A DNA stretch of 64,000 bases from Amoebophrya sp. A120 (taxonomy: Eukaryota; Sar; Dinophyceae; Syndiniales; Amoebophryaceae): positions 5,477,711-5,541,710 of the forward strand of contig CAJINV010000004.1 of assembly GCA_905178155.1 (NCBI GenBank), written 5' to 3'. The notes beneath the pieces were generated by a model, which saw nothing but the letters and a program-made list of their open reading frames with translations, was not told where the DNA came from and searched no databases. This document shows positions 1 through 11,400 of the stretch, in pieces. Both the position numbers and the translations under genes were made by a program. Numbering within the stretch: the stretch's first letter is position 1; every line of letters starts with the position of its first letter.

Positions 1-704
1 GATGAGAAGTTACTATCATAGGCGGACACCGCAGGAGTTTGTGTAGAAGGATAACCAGTTACCCTATTAGTCTCCTCTTTTGTGTCTATTTTCACCAGTA
101 TAGTATGTTTGTGGTCACGATGCACAAGTAGACATGCAAATCGGGTTTCTTTTGTTTCTTGGCTAGCACGCAAATGCACCTCACACAAGAATGCAAATCT
201 CGGCTATTTTTGTCTCTTTGTTTCAGGCCGTGTTTCACTAGAGAGGAAAGAACAGCGTTTGAAGCTAAGCCAACTTTGTTTCGGGCCTTGAGAGAACAGA
301 AAGTAGCAATACAATACACAAAGAGCCACTATGTAAGTCGGGCAGTTTGTTTTATTTCGTATTCGTCATTCACGCTGAGAGAACACTACTACTATCTCCT
401 TTGGAGCGAACATTTCTCGTTGTTGGGTGCGATACACCAGAAGTAAAGAAAAATGCAAAGACTTGAAACAATGTTTGCTTTCTTTTTCTCAATGCCTGGC
501 TGTTGGCTCAAGTTTCGAATTCCGATCTTGACGCTCAGCAGCCAGAAGATCAATCAAAAACTATAGGACAGGAAGCGAGTTTTGTTTGCGGAAAAGCAAC
601 AGTTTGTTCTAAGGTGATTCGAAGTTCGAGTTCTCACACTGTAAAGAAAGATTTGGATCAGCAAAACGACTTGAAGATCACGTTAGGATTTCTAAGATTG
701 CCGG
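1..704. other. No gene recognised
   Basis: Mixed-composition DNA with only short overlapping ORFs on both strands and no recognisable protein, RNA or repeat. It leads into the tandem repeats that start near 705. Confidence 0.5.
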
Positions 705-1045
705 CGGGAGTCCCGATTTTTGCAAATCCGCCGGCGTAAATTGCAATTTTTTCCACATCCGTCAGCCCAAGTTGCGATTTTTTGCAAATCTGCTTGCATA
801 GGTTAGGTTTTTTGGCACATCCATCAGCGCCGGTTGCGATTTTTTTGCACATTCACCGGCGCAGGTTGCAATTTTTTTGCACATCCACCGGCGCGGATCG
901 CAATTTTTTGACACCTCTACCAGCGGAGATTGTCAGAATCCACCTGAAACTTTGGGAGGATTTTAAAACAGATCGCGATTTCTTGCCCATCCGCCGCGCG
1001 GATCGCGATTTTTTGCACATCCGCCGGCGCGGGTCAAGATTCTTC
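705..1045. repeat. Degenerate 32-bp tandem repeat
   Basis: Repeated units of the form GCGATTTTTTTGCACATCC followed by a GCCGGCGC-like segment. Successive unit starts at 834, 866 and 898 are exactly 32 bp apart. The array is degraded, with a gap at about 925-985. It alternates T-tracts with CG-rich segments and abuts the 108-bp satellite. Confidence 0.75.
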
Positions 1046-1089
1046 TTTCCCCGGTGCCCGCGCCCGTTCTCCGGTGCTCGCGCCCGGGG

Positions 1090-2416
1090 CCGCAGCAAAG
1101 TACGGGGGGGGGGGCGGCCTCTGGTTTCTTCCTTGCTAGAGTCGCCCCCGGAGAGGAAGGGGGAAGCGCCCCAAACGCGAAGCAGGGCGGCGCTGCGGCG
1201 GCATGGCTTCGGGTGGCCCCGCGTTTCTTCTTGGCCAGAGGCGCCCCCAGGGAAGAGGGGGAGGCACCTCAAGCGCGAAGCAGGGCGGCACGGCGGCAGC
1301 AAAGTATGGGGGGCGGGCTCTTGTTTCTGCCTGGGCAGAGCCGCCCCCGGAAAGGGGGGGGGAAGCACCCCAAAAGCGAAACGCGAAGCCGGGCGGCACG
1401 GCGGCAGCAAAGTATGGGGGGCGGCCTCTAGTTTCTGCTTGGCCAGAGCCGCCCCCGGAAAGGAGGGGGGAAGCACCCCAAAAGCGAAACGCAAAGCAGG
1501 GCGGCACGGCGGCAGCAAAGTATGGGGGGCGGCTTCTAGTTTCTTCTTGGCCACATTCGCCCCCGGAGAGGAGGGGGGAAGCACCCCAAACGCGAAGCAG
1601 GGCGGCACGGCGGCAGAAAAGTACGGCGGGCGGCTTCTAGTTTCTACTTGGCCAGAGCCGCCCCCGGAAAGGAGGGGGGAAGCACCCCAAACGCGAAGCA
1701 GGGCGGAACGGCGGCAGCAAAGTATGGGGGGCGGCTTCTAGTTTCTTCTTGGCCACATTCGCCCCCGGCAAGGAGGGGGGACGCACCCCAAACGCGCAAC
1801 GCGAAGCAGGGCGGCACGGCGGCGGCAAAGTATGGGGGGCGGCCTCTAGTTTCTTCCTTGCGAGAGTCGCCCCCGAAGAGGAGGGGGGAAGCACCCCAAA
1901 CGCGAAACGCGAAGCAGGGCGACACGGCGGCAGCAAAGTATGGGGGGCGGCTTCTAGCTTCTTCTTGGCCACATTCGCCCCCGGAGAGGAGGGGGGAAGC
2001 ACCCCAAACGCGAAACGTGAAGCAGGGCGGCACGGCGGCAGCAAAGTATGGGGGGCGGCCTCTAGTTTCTTCTTGGCCAGAGCCGCCCCCGGAGAGGATG
2101 GGGGAAGCACCCCAAACGCGAAACGCGAAGCAGGGCGGCACGGCGGCAGCAAAGTATGGGGGGCGGCTTCTAGTTTCCTCTTGGCCACATTCGCCCCCGG
2201 AGAGGAGGGGGGAAGCACTCCAAACGCGAAACGCGAAGCAGGGCGGCACGGCGGCAGCAAAGTATGGGGGGCGGCTTCTAGTTTCCTCTTGGCCACATTC
2301 GCCCCCGGAGAGGAGGGGGGAAGCACTCCAAACGCGAAACGCGAAGCAGGGCGGCACGGCGGCAGCAAAGTATGGGGGGCGGCTTCTAGTTTCTTCTTGG
2401 CCACATTCGCCCCCGG
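1090..2416. repeat. 108-bp satellite array, block A
   Basis: Tandem GC-rich units, each with GGAGAGGAGGGGGG, GCAGGGCGGCACGG and GGCCTCTAGTTTCT segments. Unit starts at 1983, 2091, 2199 and 2307 are 108 bp apart. Some early units are about 9 bp shorter because one AACGCGAA step is missing. Because 108 is a multiple of 3 and the unit is GC-rich, several frames on both strands stay open, giving spurious ORFs of 36-residue repeats. Confidence 0.9.
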
Positions 2417-3436
2417 AGATCACCCTGCGCCGCGCCTTGCGGAGGCGGCCCTATTTAAAGCCTAAAAAATTTACGGCCTTCGCCCTTTGCGGCGCAGGCT
2501 TTCGCTTCTGGGTTCGCCCCCTTTTACTCTTCCAGGGTCTCTGCTGCATTGCGGCCGCCCACCTGAGGCACTTCCGGACTTGGGAGAAAGCTGGCGGGGT
2601 GTCACCCTTGTGCGCGCGGCCTTTGTTTCGCTCTAGTAAGGGTCGCGCCCAAGCGCTTATTTTTTTGGCCCGTTTTTGTCTCTTACTTTTTGGTCTTACT
2701 TTTTGGTCTTATTTTTCGGTCTTATTTTTTGGTCTTATTTTTTGGTCTTACTTTTTGGTCTTACTTTTGTGTCTTACTTTTAACTCTTATTTTTTTCTCT
2801 TATTTTTTTCGCCTAAAATAACTCTTACTTTATCTCTTATTCCCCCGCCTATTGCGCGCCCGGGCACGGGCCGGGGGGTCTTATTTTTTTTCTTATTTTT
2901 TCTCTTATTTTTTTGCACACTGAAATCGCACACGAAATCGCAAAAAAGGCGCCCGGCAATTTTCGGGCCGTGAAAATAAGCCCGCCGATAGTGGGTGGAA
3001 TAGGCGGCCTCAAGGGCCCGCGGCCCGGCTCCTTGGCGCCGTCTTATTTTTCCCCGACTCTTAACTTCGCGAGGCCCGGGTGAAGGATGGCGCGTTCGCG
3101 TGGACCACGCCCCGGAGCACCGCCCTGACCCTGGGCTGGGTGTGTTGCCTTTTCCCCCTTCAAGGCGGCCGCGGATTTTGCTAATTGTGTCCGGTGCCGC
3201 GCCCGCCTCTTTGCCCGGGGCGGGCGTGCCTGCCCGCTTGGCCTTTGCCGGATAGCGGCCGTCGTTCTGCTTCGATGCCGACCCCCGGGCGGGTAGGCGC
3301 GCCCTGTGGCCAACTTTGAGGCCGCTCTCGCAATGTGATGATCCGGCTGCTTGGGCCCCGGCTTTTGGCGCGGCCCGTAAAATTTTTAGGCGTTTTTTAG
3401 CAAAAGCCCCGCAGGGCGCGGCTCCGGGTGACGGAG
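2417..3436. repeat. 1-kb non-satellite block, copy 1
   Basis: Unique-looking segment inside the satellite, repeated almost identically at 4081-5100 (offset 1,664 bp). It starts with a short AT patch (CTATTTAAAGCC), contains a pyrimidine-rich run of CTTATTTTTTGGT-type repeats at about 2655-2920, and ends in GC-rich DNA. No convincing coding sequence. The ORFs seen here also occur in copy 2 and look fortuitous. Confidence 0.85.
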
Positions 3437-4080
3437 AGGAGGGGGGAAGCACCCCAAACGCGAAGCGCGAAGCAGGGCGGCACGGCGGCAGCAAAGTATG
3501 GGGGGCGGCCTCTAGTTTCTACTTGGCCAGAGTCGCCCCCGGAGAGGAGGGGCGAAGCACCCCAAACGCGAAACGCGAAGCAGGGCGGCACGGCGGCAGC
3601 AAAGTATGGGGGGCGGCTTCTAGTTTCTACTTGGCCAGAGTCGCCCCCGGAGAGGAGGGGGGAAGCACCCCAAACGCGAAACGCGAAGCAGGGCGGCACG
3701 GCGGCAGCAAAGTATAGGGGGCGGCCTCTAGTTTCTACGAGGCCAGAGTCCTTCGGAGAGGAGGGGGGAAGCACCCCAAACGCGAAACGCGAAGCAGGGC
3801 GGCACGGCGGCAGCAAAGTATGGGGGGCGGCTTCTAGTTTCTACTTGGCCAGAGTCGCCCCCGGAGAGGAGGGGGGAAGCACCCCAAACGCGAAACGCGA
3901 AGCAGGGCGGCACGGCGGCAGCAAAGTATGGGGGGCGGCCTCTAGTTTCTACGTGGCCAGAGTCGCCCCCGGAGAGGAGGGGGGAAGCACCCCAAACGCG
4001 AAACGCGAAGCAGGGCGGCACGGCGGCAGCAAAGTATGGGGGGCGGCTTCTAGTTTCTTCTTGGCCACATTCGCCCCCGG
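3437..4080. repeat. 108-bp satellite array, block B
   Basis: About six units of the same 108-bp repeat, between the two copies of the 1-kb block. One unit is aberrant, with GAGGCCAGAGTCCTTCGG replacing the usual segment near 3740-3757. Confidence 0.9.
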
Positions 4081-5100
4081 AGATCACCCTGCGCCGCGCC
4101 TTGCGGAGGCGGCCCTATTTAAAGCCTAAAAAATTTACGGCCTTCGCCCTTTGCGGCGCAGGCTTTCGCTTCTGGGTTCGCCCCCTTTTACTCTTCCAGG
4201 GTCTCTGCTGCATTGCGGCCGCCCACCTGAGGCACTTCCGGACTTGGGAGAAAGCTGGCGGGGTGTCACCCTTGTGCGCGCGGCCTTTGTTTCGCTCTAG
4301 TAAGGGTCGCGCCCAAGCGCTTATTTTTTTGGCCCGTTTTTGTCTCTTACTTTTTGGTCTTACTTTTTGGTCTTATTTTTCGGTCTTATTTTTTGGTCTT
4401 ATTTTTTGGTCTTACTTTTTGGTCTTACTTTTGTGTCTTACTTTTAACTCTTATTTTTTTCTCTTATTTTTTTCGCCTAAAATAACTCTTACTTTATCTC
4501 TTATTCCCCCGCCTATTGCGCGCCCGGGCACGGGCCGGGGGGTCTTATTTTTTTTCTTATTTTTTCTCTTATTTTTTTGCACACTGAAATCGCACACGAA
4601 ATCGCAAAAAAGGCGCCCGGCAATTTTCGGGCCGTGAAAATAAGCCCGCCGATAGTGGGTGGAATAGGCGGCCTCAAGGGCCCGCGGCCCGGCTCCTTGG
4701 CGCCGTCTTATTTTTCCCCGACTCTTAACTTCGCGAGGCCCGGGAGAAGGATGGCGCGTTCGCGTGGACCACGCCCCGGAGCACCGCCCTGACCCTGGGC
4801 TGGGTGTGTTGCCTTTTCCCCCTTCAAGGCGGCCGCGGATTTTGCTAATTGTGTCCGGTGCCGCGCCCGCCTCTTTGCCCGGGGCGGGCGTGCCTGCCCG
4901 CTTGGCCTTTGCCGGATAGCGGCCGTCGTTCTGCTTCGATGCCGACCCCCGGGCGGGTAGGCGCGCCCTGTGGCCAACTTTGAGGCCGCTCTCGCAATGT
5001 GATGATCCGGCTGCTTGGGCCCCGGCTTTTGGCGCGGCCCGTAAAATTTTTAGGCGTTTTTTAGCAAAAGCCCCGCAGGGCGCGGCTCCGGGTGACGGAG
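4081..5100. repeat. 1-kb non-satellite block, copy 2
   Basis: Near-identical copy of 2417-3436. I noticed one substitution, T to A, in the CCCGGG(T/A)GAAGG context (about 3082 versus 4746). Together with the satellite between them, the two copies define a 1,664-bp higher-order repeat. Confidence 0.85.
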
Positions 5101-6640
5101 AGGAGGGGGGAAGCACCCCAAACGCGAAGCGCGAAGCAGGGCGGCACGGCGGCAGCAAAGTATGGGGGGCGGCCTCTAGTTTCTACTTGGCCAGAGTCGC
5201 CCCCGGAGAGGAGGGGCGAAGCACCCCAAACGCGAAACGCGAAGCAGGGCGGCACGGCGGCAGCAAAGTATGGGGGGCGGCTTCTAGTTTCTTCTTGGCC
5301 AGAGTCGCCCCCGCAGAGGAGGGGGGAAGCACCCCAAACGCGAAACGCGAAGCAGGGCGGCACGGCGGCAGCAAAGTATGGGGGGCGGCCTCTAGTTTCT
5401 ACTTGGCCAGAGTCGCCCCCGGAGAGGAGGGGGGAAGCACCCCAAACGCGAAACGCGAAGCAGGGCGGCACGGCGGCAGCAAAGTATGGGGGGCGGCCTC
5501 TAGTTTCTACTTGGCCAGAGTCGCCCCCGGAGAGGAGGGGGGAAGCACCCCAAACGCGAAACGCGAAGCAGGGCGGCACGGCGGCAGCAAAGTATGGGGG
5601 GCGGCCTCTAGTTTCTACTTGGCCAGAGTCGCCCCCGGAGAGGAGGGGGGAAGCACCCCAAACGCGAAACGCGAAGCAGGGCGGCACGGCGGCAGCAAAG
5701 TATGGGGGGCGGCCTCTAGTTTCTACTTGGCCAGAGTCGCCCCCGGAGAGGAGGGGGGAAGCACCCCAAACGCGAAACGCGAAGCAGGGCGGCACGGCGG
5801 CAGCAAAGTATGGGGGGCGGCCTCTAGTTTCTACTTGGCCAGAGTCGCCCCCGGAGAGGAGGGGGGAAGCACCCCAAACGCGAAACGCGAAGCAGGGCGG
5901 CACGGCGGCAGCAAAGTATGGGGGGCGGCCTCTAGTTTCTACTTGGCCAGAGTCGCCCCCGGAGAGGAGGGGGGAAGCACCCCAAACGCGAAACGCGAAG
6001 CAGGGCGGCATGGCGGCAGCAAAGTACGGGGGGCGGCTTCTAGTTTCTACTGGGCCAGAGCCGCCCCCGGAGGGGAGGGGGGAAGCACCCCAAACGCGAA
6101 ACGCGAAGCAGGGCGGCACGGCGGCAGCAAAGTACGGGGGGCGGCTTCTAGTTTCTTCTTGGCCACATTCGCCCCCGGAGAAGAGGGGGGAAGGACCCCA
6201 AACGCGAAACGCAAACCAGGGCGGCACGGCGGCAGCAAAGCATGGGGGGCGGCCTCTTGTTTCTACTTGGCCACATTCGCCCCCGAAGAGGAGGGGGGAA
6301 GCCCGTTAAGCGCGAAACGCAAACAAGGGCGGCGCGGCGGCAGCAAATAACGCGGGCGGCCTCTAGTTTCTTCTCGGCCAGAGCGCCCCCGGGGAGGGGG
6401 GGAAGCACCCCAAACGCAAAGCGCGAAGCAGGGCGGCACGCCAGCAGCAAAGCACGGGGGGCGCCCTCGGGTTTCTTCTTGGCCGGAGTCGCCCCCGGGG
6501 GGGAGGGGGGAAGCACCCCAAACGCGAAGCCCGCCGGGCCGCAACAGGAAGGAACGCGGAGCGGGCTTTGCGCCCTCCCATGGCGGAGCCGCCGCCGGAG
6601 GATAGGGGGGAAGCGCCCCACTTGCGGGGCCCGCAGCAGG
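5101..6640. repeat. 108-bp satellite array, block C
   Basis: Longest block. Units starting at 5097, 5205, 5313 and on to about 6285 are highly uniform, then degrade progressively towards 6640. The central units (about 5421-5960) are almost identical, which suggests recent expansion or homogenisation. Confidence 0.9.
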
Positions 6641-6784
6641 ATGGAAGTGCGGGCACAAAAGTGGGAAGCGGGGAGGCGGGGCGCCAGGCTGCCCAAGGGG
6701 GCAAAAGGGCAGGTCCCCGGAACGCGAAGCCCATAGCTGTGCCGCGGCCCGATGGAAACAACCGCGGGCCCGGCGCGCCCCGGG

Positions 6785-7400
6785 GAAATAGTGGACGTAG
6801 GCCGGATCACCCCCCTCAAGATAAGACCACCCCCCTCAAGTTTCCAAGACCACCCCCCACAAGGGCGTAGGGTTTTTGGGCTTAGGGTTTAGGGTTTCGG
6901 CGACGTCGCGGCGGCTGGCCCAGGCGCTTCCCTCTTGCCCCTTCCTGTTCCGGGCCGGAGGCACGCAGCGCCTTGCCGCCCTCGCCCCCCCCCCCGTGTT
7001 TGTTTCCCCCTCCCGCCCCGCCGGGCTCCCCCCTAGCCGCGCCTTCGCTGGTTTGCCGGGACCCCGCTCGGGAGGGCACGCTCACTGTGCCGCCTTTGTT
7101 GCCTCGGTGGGCGAGGCGCTAGGCGCTCCCGGGCTTCCTCGGGTGGCTGCCCGCCTGTAGCGCATCTTGAGCCAGGTAACCTATTGCAAGGCCTCCCAGC
7201 AAATACCAACGCCGTCCCGCCCTGCCCCCGGTCGGGTCTGCCTGCCGCCGCCCCGCCTGCCCTTGTCTCTCCCCGTAGCCTGGCTGCCTGCCCCCGGCCT
7301 CGCTCGTTGCCCCCTTCGTGCCCCCGGCCCACCCCCTGGCCCCCCTCGACCCCCCTAGCATCTTAAGGGGGGTGATCCCTATGTCCGGAAATAGTGGGGG
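6785..7400. repeat. Inverted repeat flanking a GC-rich segment
   Basis: GATCACCCCCCTCAAGAT at 6804-6821 is matched in inverted orientation by ATCTTAAGGGGGGTGATC at 7360-7377, about 540 bp apart. A GGAAATAGTGG motif lies near both ends but in direct orientation. This may be a small degenerate mobile element, or duplicated flanks. Confidence 0.35.
6866..6897. repeat. Telomere-like TTTAGGG patch
   Basis: Short run containing CTTAGGGTTTAGGGTTTC, preceded by GTAGGGTTTTTGGG. It resembles degenerate TTTAGGG telomere repeats, the type used by plants and reported in dinoflagellates. It sits at the satellite boundary and may be an interstitial or subtelomeric remnant. Confidence 0.55.
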
Positions 7401-8488
7401 GGGGCCCGGCACGCCGGGCCTCAGGCAGGCTAGCAAGGGGGCGCGCCCTCTCCGGCGCCTGCAAGGGAAGCAAGGGCGCCCGGGTTCGTTTTGCGCCGGT
7501 TACCGCGACGGGGCGCGGGGCTCGCCTCTGAGGGACCTTGTCGGCGCAGCCGGCGACGGCTTGCAGCCGGTTCCGGCGGCGCCACAAGGCAAACGAAGGC
7601 GGCCGGGAGTCGCTATGCGCTGCTTTTTAGGTTGCGCGAAGGCTTTCTGTTTTTGCCGCCATTGCGAAGCCGGCGCGCCCGCGCTTGTGGCCCCGGGCCT
7701 GGTGTTTATTACCTATCGGCCCCGCCTTGGCGATGGGGGTGTGGTGCGTTTCCTGACTCAGGCCCAAAGCGATTGGGTGCGCTTGCGTCCACGGGGCCCG
7801 GCCGTGGTCGCGTCAGCTTTCCGCCCCAAAGCGCAGCGGCGGCGCGGCCGGGTGGTGGAAACCGGCCTTGTGGCGGTGCGGCGTTTGCCTGCTTCGTGTG
7901 CGCGCCTCGCCTTTGGGGGCGCAGAATGCGCAGGGGCGCCAGCGGCTGTACCCTTCGGGAAGCCAAAGTAATGGCCCGCGACTTTTCCGTCTAGGCACAT
8001 GCGCGCATCTGGCTCCAGACTGAATCGGCATACCCACGGGCCTCCACCGCAACGCGGCGACCATAATGCAAAGCCGTGGGCCTGCAATGCCCGCGACCGC
8101 CTTCCACATACCGCAAGGGACAGGCGCACGAGACTGGCGCCCAGGGGGAAGCCCCTCCAATGTTCCGTTGCCCTGATATCTCTCACGCCTCCGCCCCCGC
8201 GCGCTTTGTCCGAAGGGTGCGACTTGGGGGTAGCCCACAGCGTGGAGAAGTTGCATGCTGTTGCCCGCTGTTCCGATGTTAGGAGTGGCTTGCCTTAGCA
8301 GAATCTCTCACGGCCTCGGAGATGAAACAGTGAAGAGAAAGGGTAGGACGGTGCCCCCCCGGTTCGCCAAGCTCTTGCGCGACGTCTTACAGAGATCATT
8401 GCGCAGTCTGATGAAGTCCATTGGTGTCTGAAAATAGGACACACAAGCAAGAAGCACGCTGCGCGCTTTCCGTGTAGCTGATGATACC
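7401..8488. other. GC-rich DNA without a supported gene
   Basis: Several overlapping ORFs on both strands, none with a recognisable domain or consistent coding signal. The last ~200 bases lie just upstream of the transporter start and presumably contain its promoter, but no recognisable element is seen. Confidence 0.4.
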
Positions 8489-11400
8489 ATGTCCACCGCC
8501 GAGTCGCCGCCGCACCGTCGCGAGACGAGCAGCCATGGCGGCGCGCCCGAAAACATCGGCGCCGCACGACGGCCGCCTGTCCCTGGCGGTCCCGACATCG
8601 CCCTCCGCAGCCCCGCCGTGGGTAGCGGCACGCGGCCGGCGAAGCACATCAGCACGCGGGGCTTGTTCGCCTTCTGCTTCTGGTGCGCGGTGTGCGGCGG
8701 CAGCATCTACGCGTTCGGGAGCTTTGCGGTAGAGCTGAAGCAGCGCTGCCAAAACTGGGGCGTGGCGCAGACCAACCTGATCTACTCGCTCGGCCAGTTC
8801 GGGAACAGCGGCCTGGGGCTGCTGGTCGCCCTGCTCTACCGGTACAGCGAGCGCGGCGCCCGGAACTGCATGGTCTACGCGGTGACCTGCATCCTGGCCG
8901 GGACGTTCCTGTTTCTCTTCGGCGTCCGCTGCTTGACAACAAACCACCGCGCAACAACTACTGGCGCGGGGGCCAGCACACCACCGGACAGTGCGACGCC
9001 GGGGCTCTTCACAATCGAATTGCTTCGCTATTACGTGTTTGGCGCCGGTGGTGACGATACAACAGGCGATTTGGATTTACCTTCTTCTTAATACATGTAA
9101 ACATGTTTCTTGGGTCGCCTGAGTACTTACTTGTGAAGAAGAAGATGCTAGTTTCTGAATACTGAAGGGGGCATTGCAATTATGCACAGCCGTGAAAAGT
9201 TTGTGGGGGGCTAGGTGTTGCGGACTATTCCGCATGACAAGTCGCGCTCGCGCCCTTGTACGTCAAACAAAAATACGGTTGATGTACTTCACAAACTCCA
9301 CAGGCATCTAAGAGCAGCATGAAAAATCTCGTAATCTTCCAGAGGTCCCAAACAGATTTGCACTGGACCACACTGCCCGCAGTTCCCACTTTAAGCCCGT
9401 AGCAGACGACCACCCGGAAGACTCCAGCGGCAGTCCTGCCCATCCCATTCCACGGTGGGGGACCGCGCCGGAGGTGGAACAACTCGCCGCCGATCCAGAG
9501 TCCGACACGGCACTCAGTGCCACTTTGAACGACCTCTTCGGGCAGAGCCAGCAGTGCACCTGCGCCGAGAACAGTTGGGTGGCGGCCGTCGGCTACTTTC
9601 TGATCCAGCAGGGCGGCTGTGCCATCTACCAGTGCGGCTTGTTTTACCAGCTCGGCCAAGCGAAGCCCGAGCGCGCGGCCATGCTGAGCGGCCTGATCAC
9701 GAGCGGAAACGTATCCTGAGTAAAAACGTCCCCACACCAGAGTCAGGATGGGGATTTAGCAACACAAACCTAGGAGTTTTGGGAGTCACGCGTGACAAGT
9801 TGCACTCCGCAGTGTAGTGCAGATTAGCAAGTGCAGCCGCGTCACAGATTCGTCTGCTCATCCTGTTCACAGCATCACAAATTCCAAAACACGACTGGAA
9901 ATGGCTCTCATGGGGATGCGCATTACAAGTCTTCCTGTCTTAGCAAATCTGCATTACAACTCTGGTGTGGGGACGTTTTTACTCAGGATAAAACGGGCTG
10001 TCGGCGTTCATTTGGTCGCTTTACTTCAAGTACGAGAGTTGTTGTTGGCGGGCACGACCTTCCCATTCGTTTTGTGGTCATGCAAAAACGCAATCTTTTC
10101 AGCGCAATCTACTTCATGATCGGTGAGAAGGCACAACACCACCCCAAACAGCGCTAAGACCCTTTTGTATCAATGCAAAATCTGTGATGTTTATTATCAT
10201 GTTGCAGACCGTGCATTTCTTATTCTTTTTCTGCTACCCGTAGAAAGTAAGTCTTTTCCCTGCTGTCCTCGTCCTACCTTCTAAAGAAACGAGGGGGGGG
10301 AGGATGTGGTCTGACTTTGACACTCGCATACCATTTTTGTTTGTTTTCAGTCCACGTTTGCGTTCTTCGTCAGCACCGCGGCGCTATCAAATGCAAAAGT
10401 GTCTGGGTCTGGAACAAAGCAACTTGTCATGCTAAATCTGAATCATGTAAAAATCTGTGTTGCGTGATTGCCTAAAGCTGTCAACTTTTGACCTAATCGA
10501 GAGGCAGTTTCTCATGCAGGATAGACATGATAGAACTCTCGCTGAATCTGTAATGCTATGTCCTACGGGCCAGACCTCATGGGTCAGGGAAAACCTAGTA
10601 GCCAAAACAAACTGCCACTATAAAAAAAAAAAACCTGCATGACAAGTCTGGCATTCTTCCAGGAGACCCAGACAATTTTGCAGTTGATAGGCGCTCTGGA
10701 TCGGCACCGCACTGCTCGGCCTGGTGCGCGTATTCCAATCCGCAGAAGAAAGAAGGAACAATGGGAGCAGCGGTGGTAGTCCCAGTCCTGCATTTCAAGA
10801 ACCGGAAAGCAACACGCGGATCAGCGTCCCGGCGACGTATGGTGAGCAAAAACGTCCCCACCCCAAAGTCAAGATGGGAAATCTGCTAGACAAAGCACCA
10901 GGCTTTGGCTGTTGCGCGTGACAAATTTGGGCCCGTGATGTAGTCGCTGTTAGCTAGTGCAGCAGCGTCACAGATCTAGCGGAGCATGCGTATTGGAGCA
11001 TGATAAATTTCGAAACACCATCAGAAACTGCTCTTCGTGGGTCTTCGCATGAGAAACATTTTCAGCGTGCAGACTTGCATTACAGCTCTGGGGTGGTGAC
11101 GTTTTTACAAATGATACGACGACCTTCTCCATCACTCCAACCGGGAGAACGTCGCTGTCCTCCTCGTCCGCGTCGGTGCACTATGCATTGCAAAAGTATC
11201 GTACTCGTATACATGCATTACAAATTTCCTCAGCATGAGAAATAAAGTTTGTAAAAAAATGCGGATTTAGCTTAAGAAAAAAAATGCATGACTGCAATTA
11301 CTACGACTGCGATACTTTTGCACAGGATATGCACAATCGACAACTGGGAACTGCAGCCGCGGAGCACCATGCTGCGGATGGTTCCGAGGATAGTACTACA

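Noticed and set aside
495-515. TTGGCTCAAG, matching the 3' end of the dinoflagellate spliced leader
   Set aside because: Only 10 of 22 leader bases match, the upstream bases differ and no gene follows; expected by chance.
2787-3494. 235-residue minus-strand ORF, repeated at 4451-5158
   Set aside because: Runs from the pyrimidine-rich block into the satellite unit, with Arg/Ala/Gly-rich text typical of antisense GC-rich DNA; duplicated only because the block is duplicated.
1648-6350. Long ORFs on both strands in the satellite (e.g. 1648-2973, 4980-6350, 5061-6227)
   Set aside because: They follow the 108-bp unit in several frames at once and on both strands; open only because the unit length is a multiple of three and GC-rich. 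No domain, start context or codon signal.
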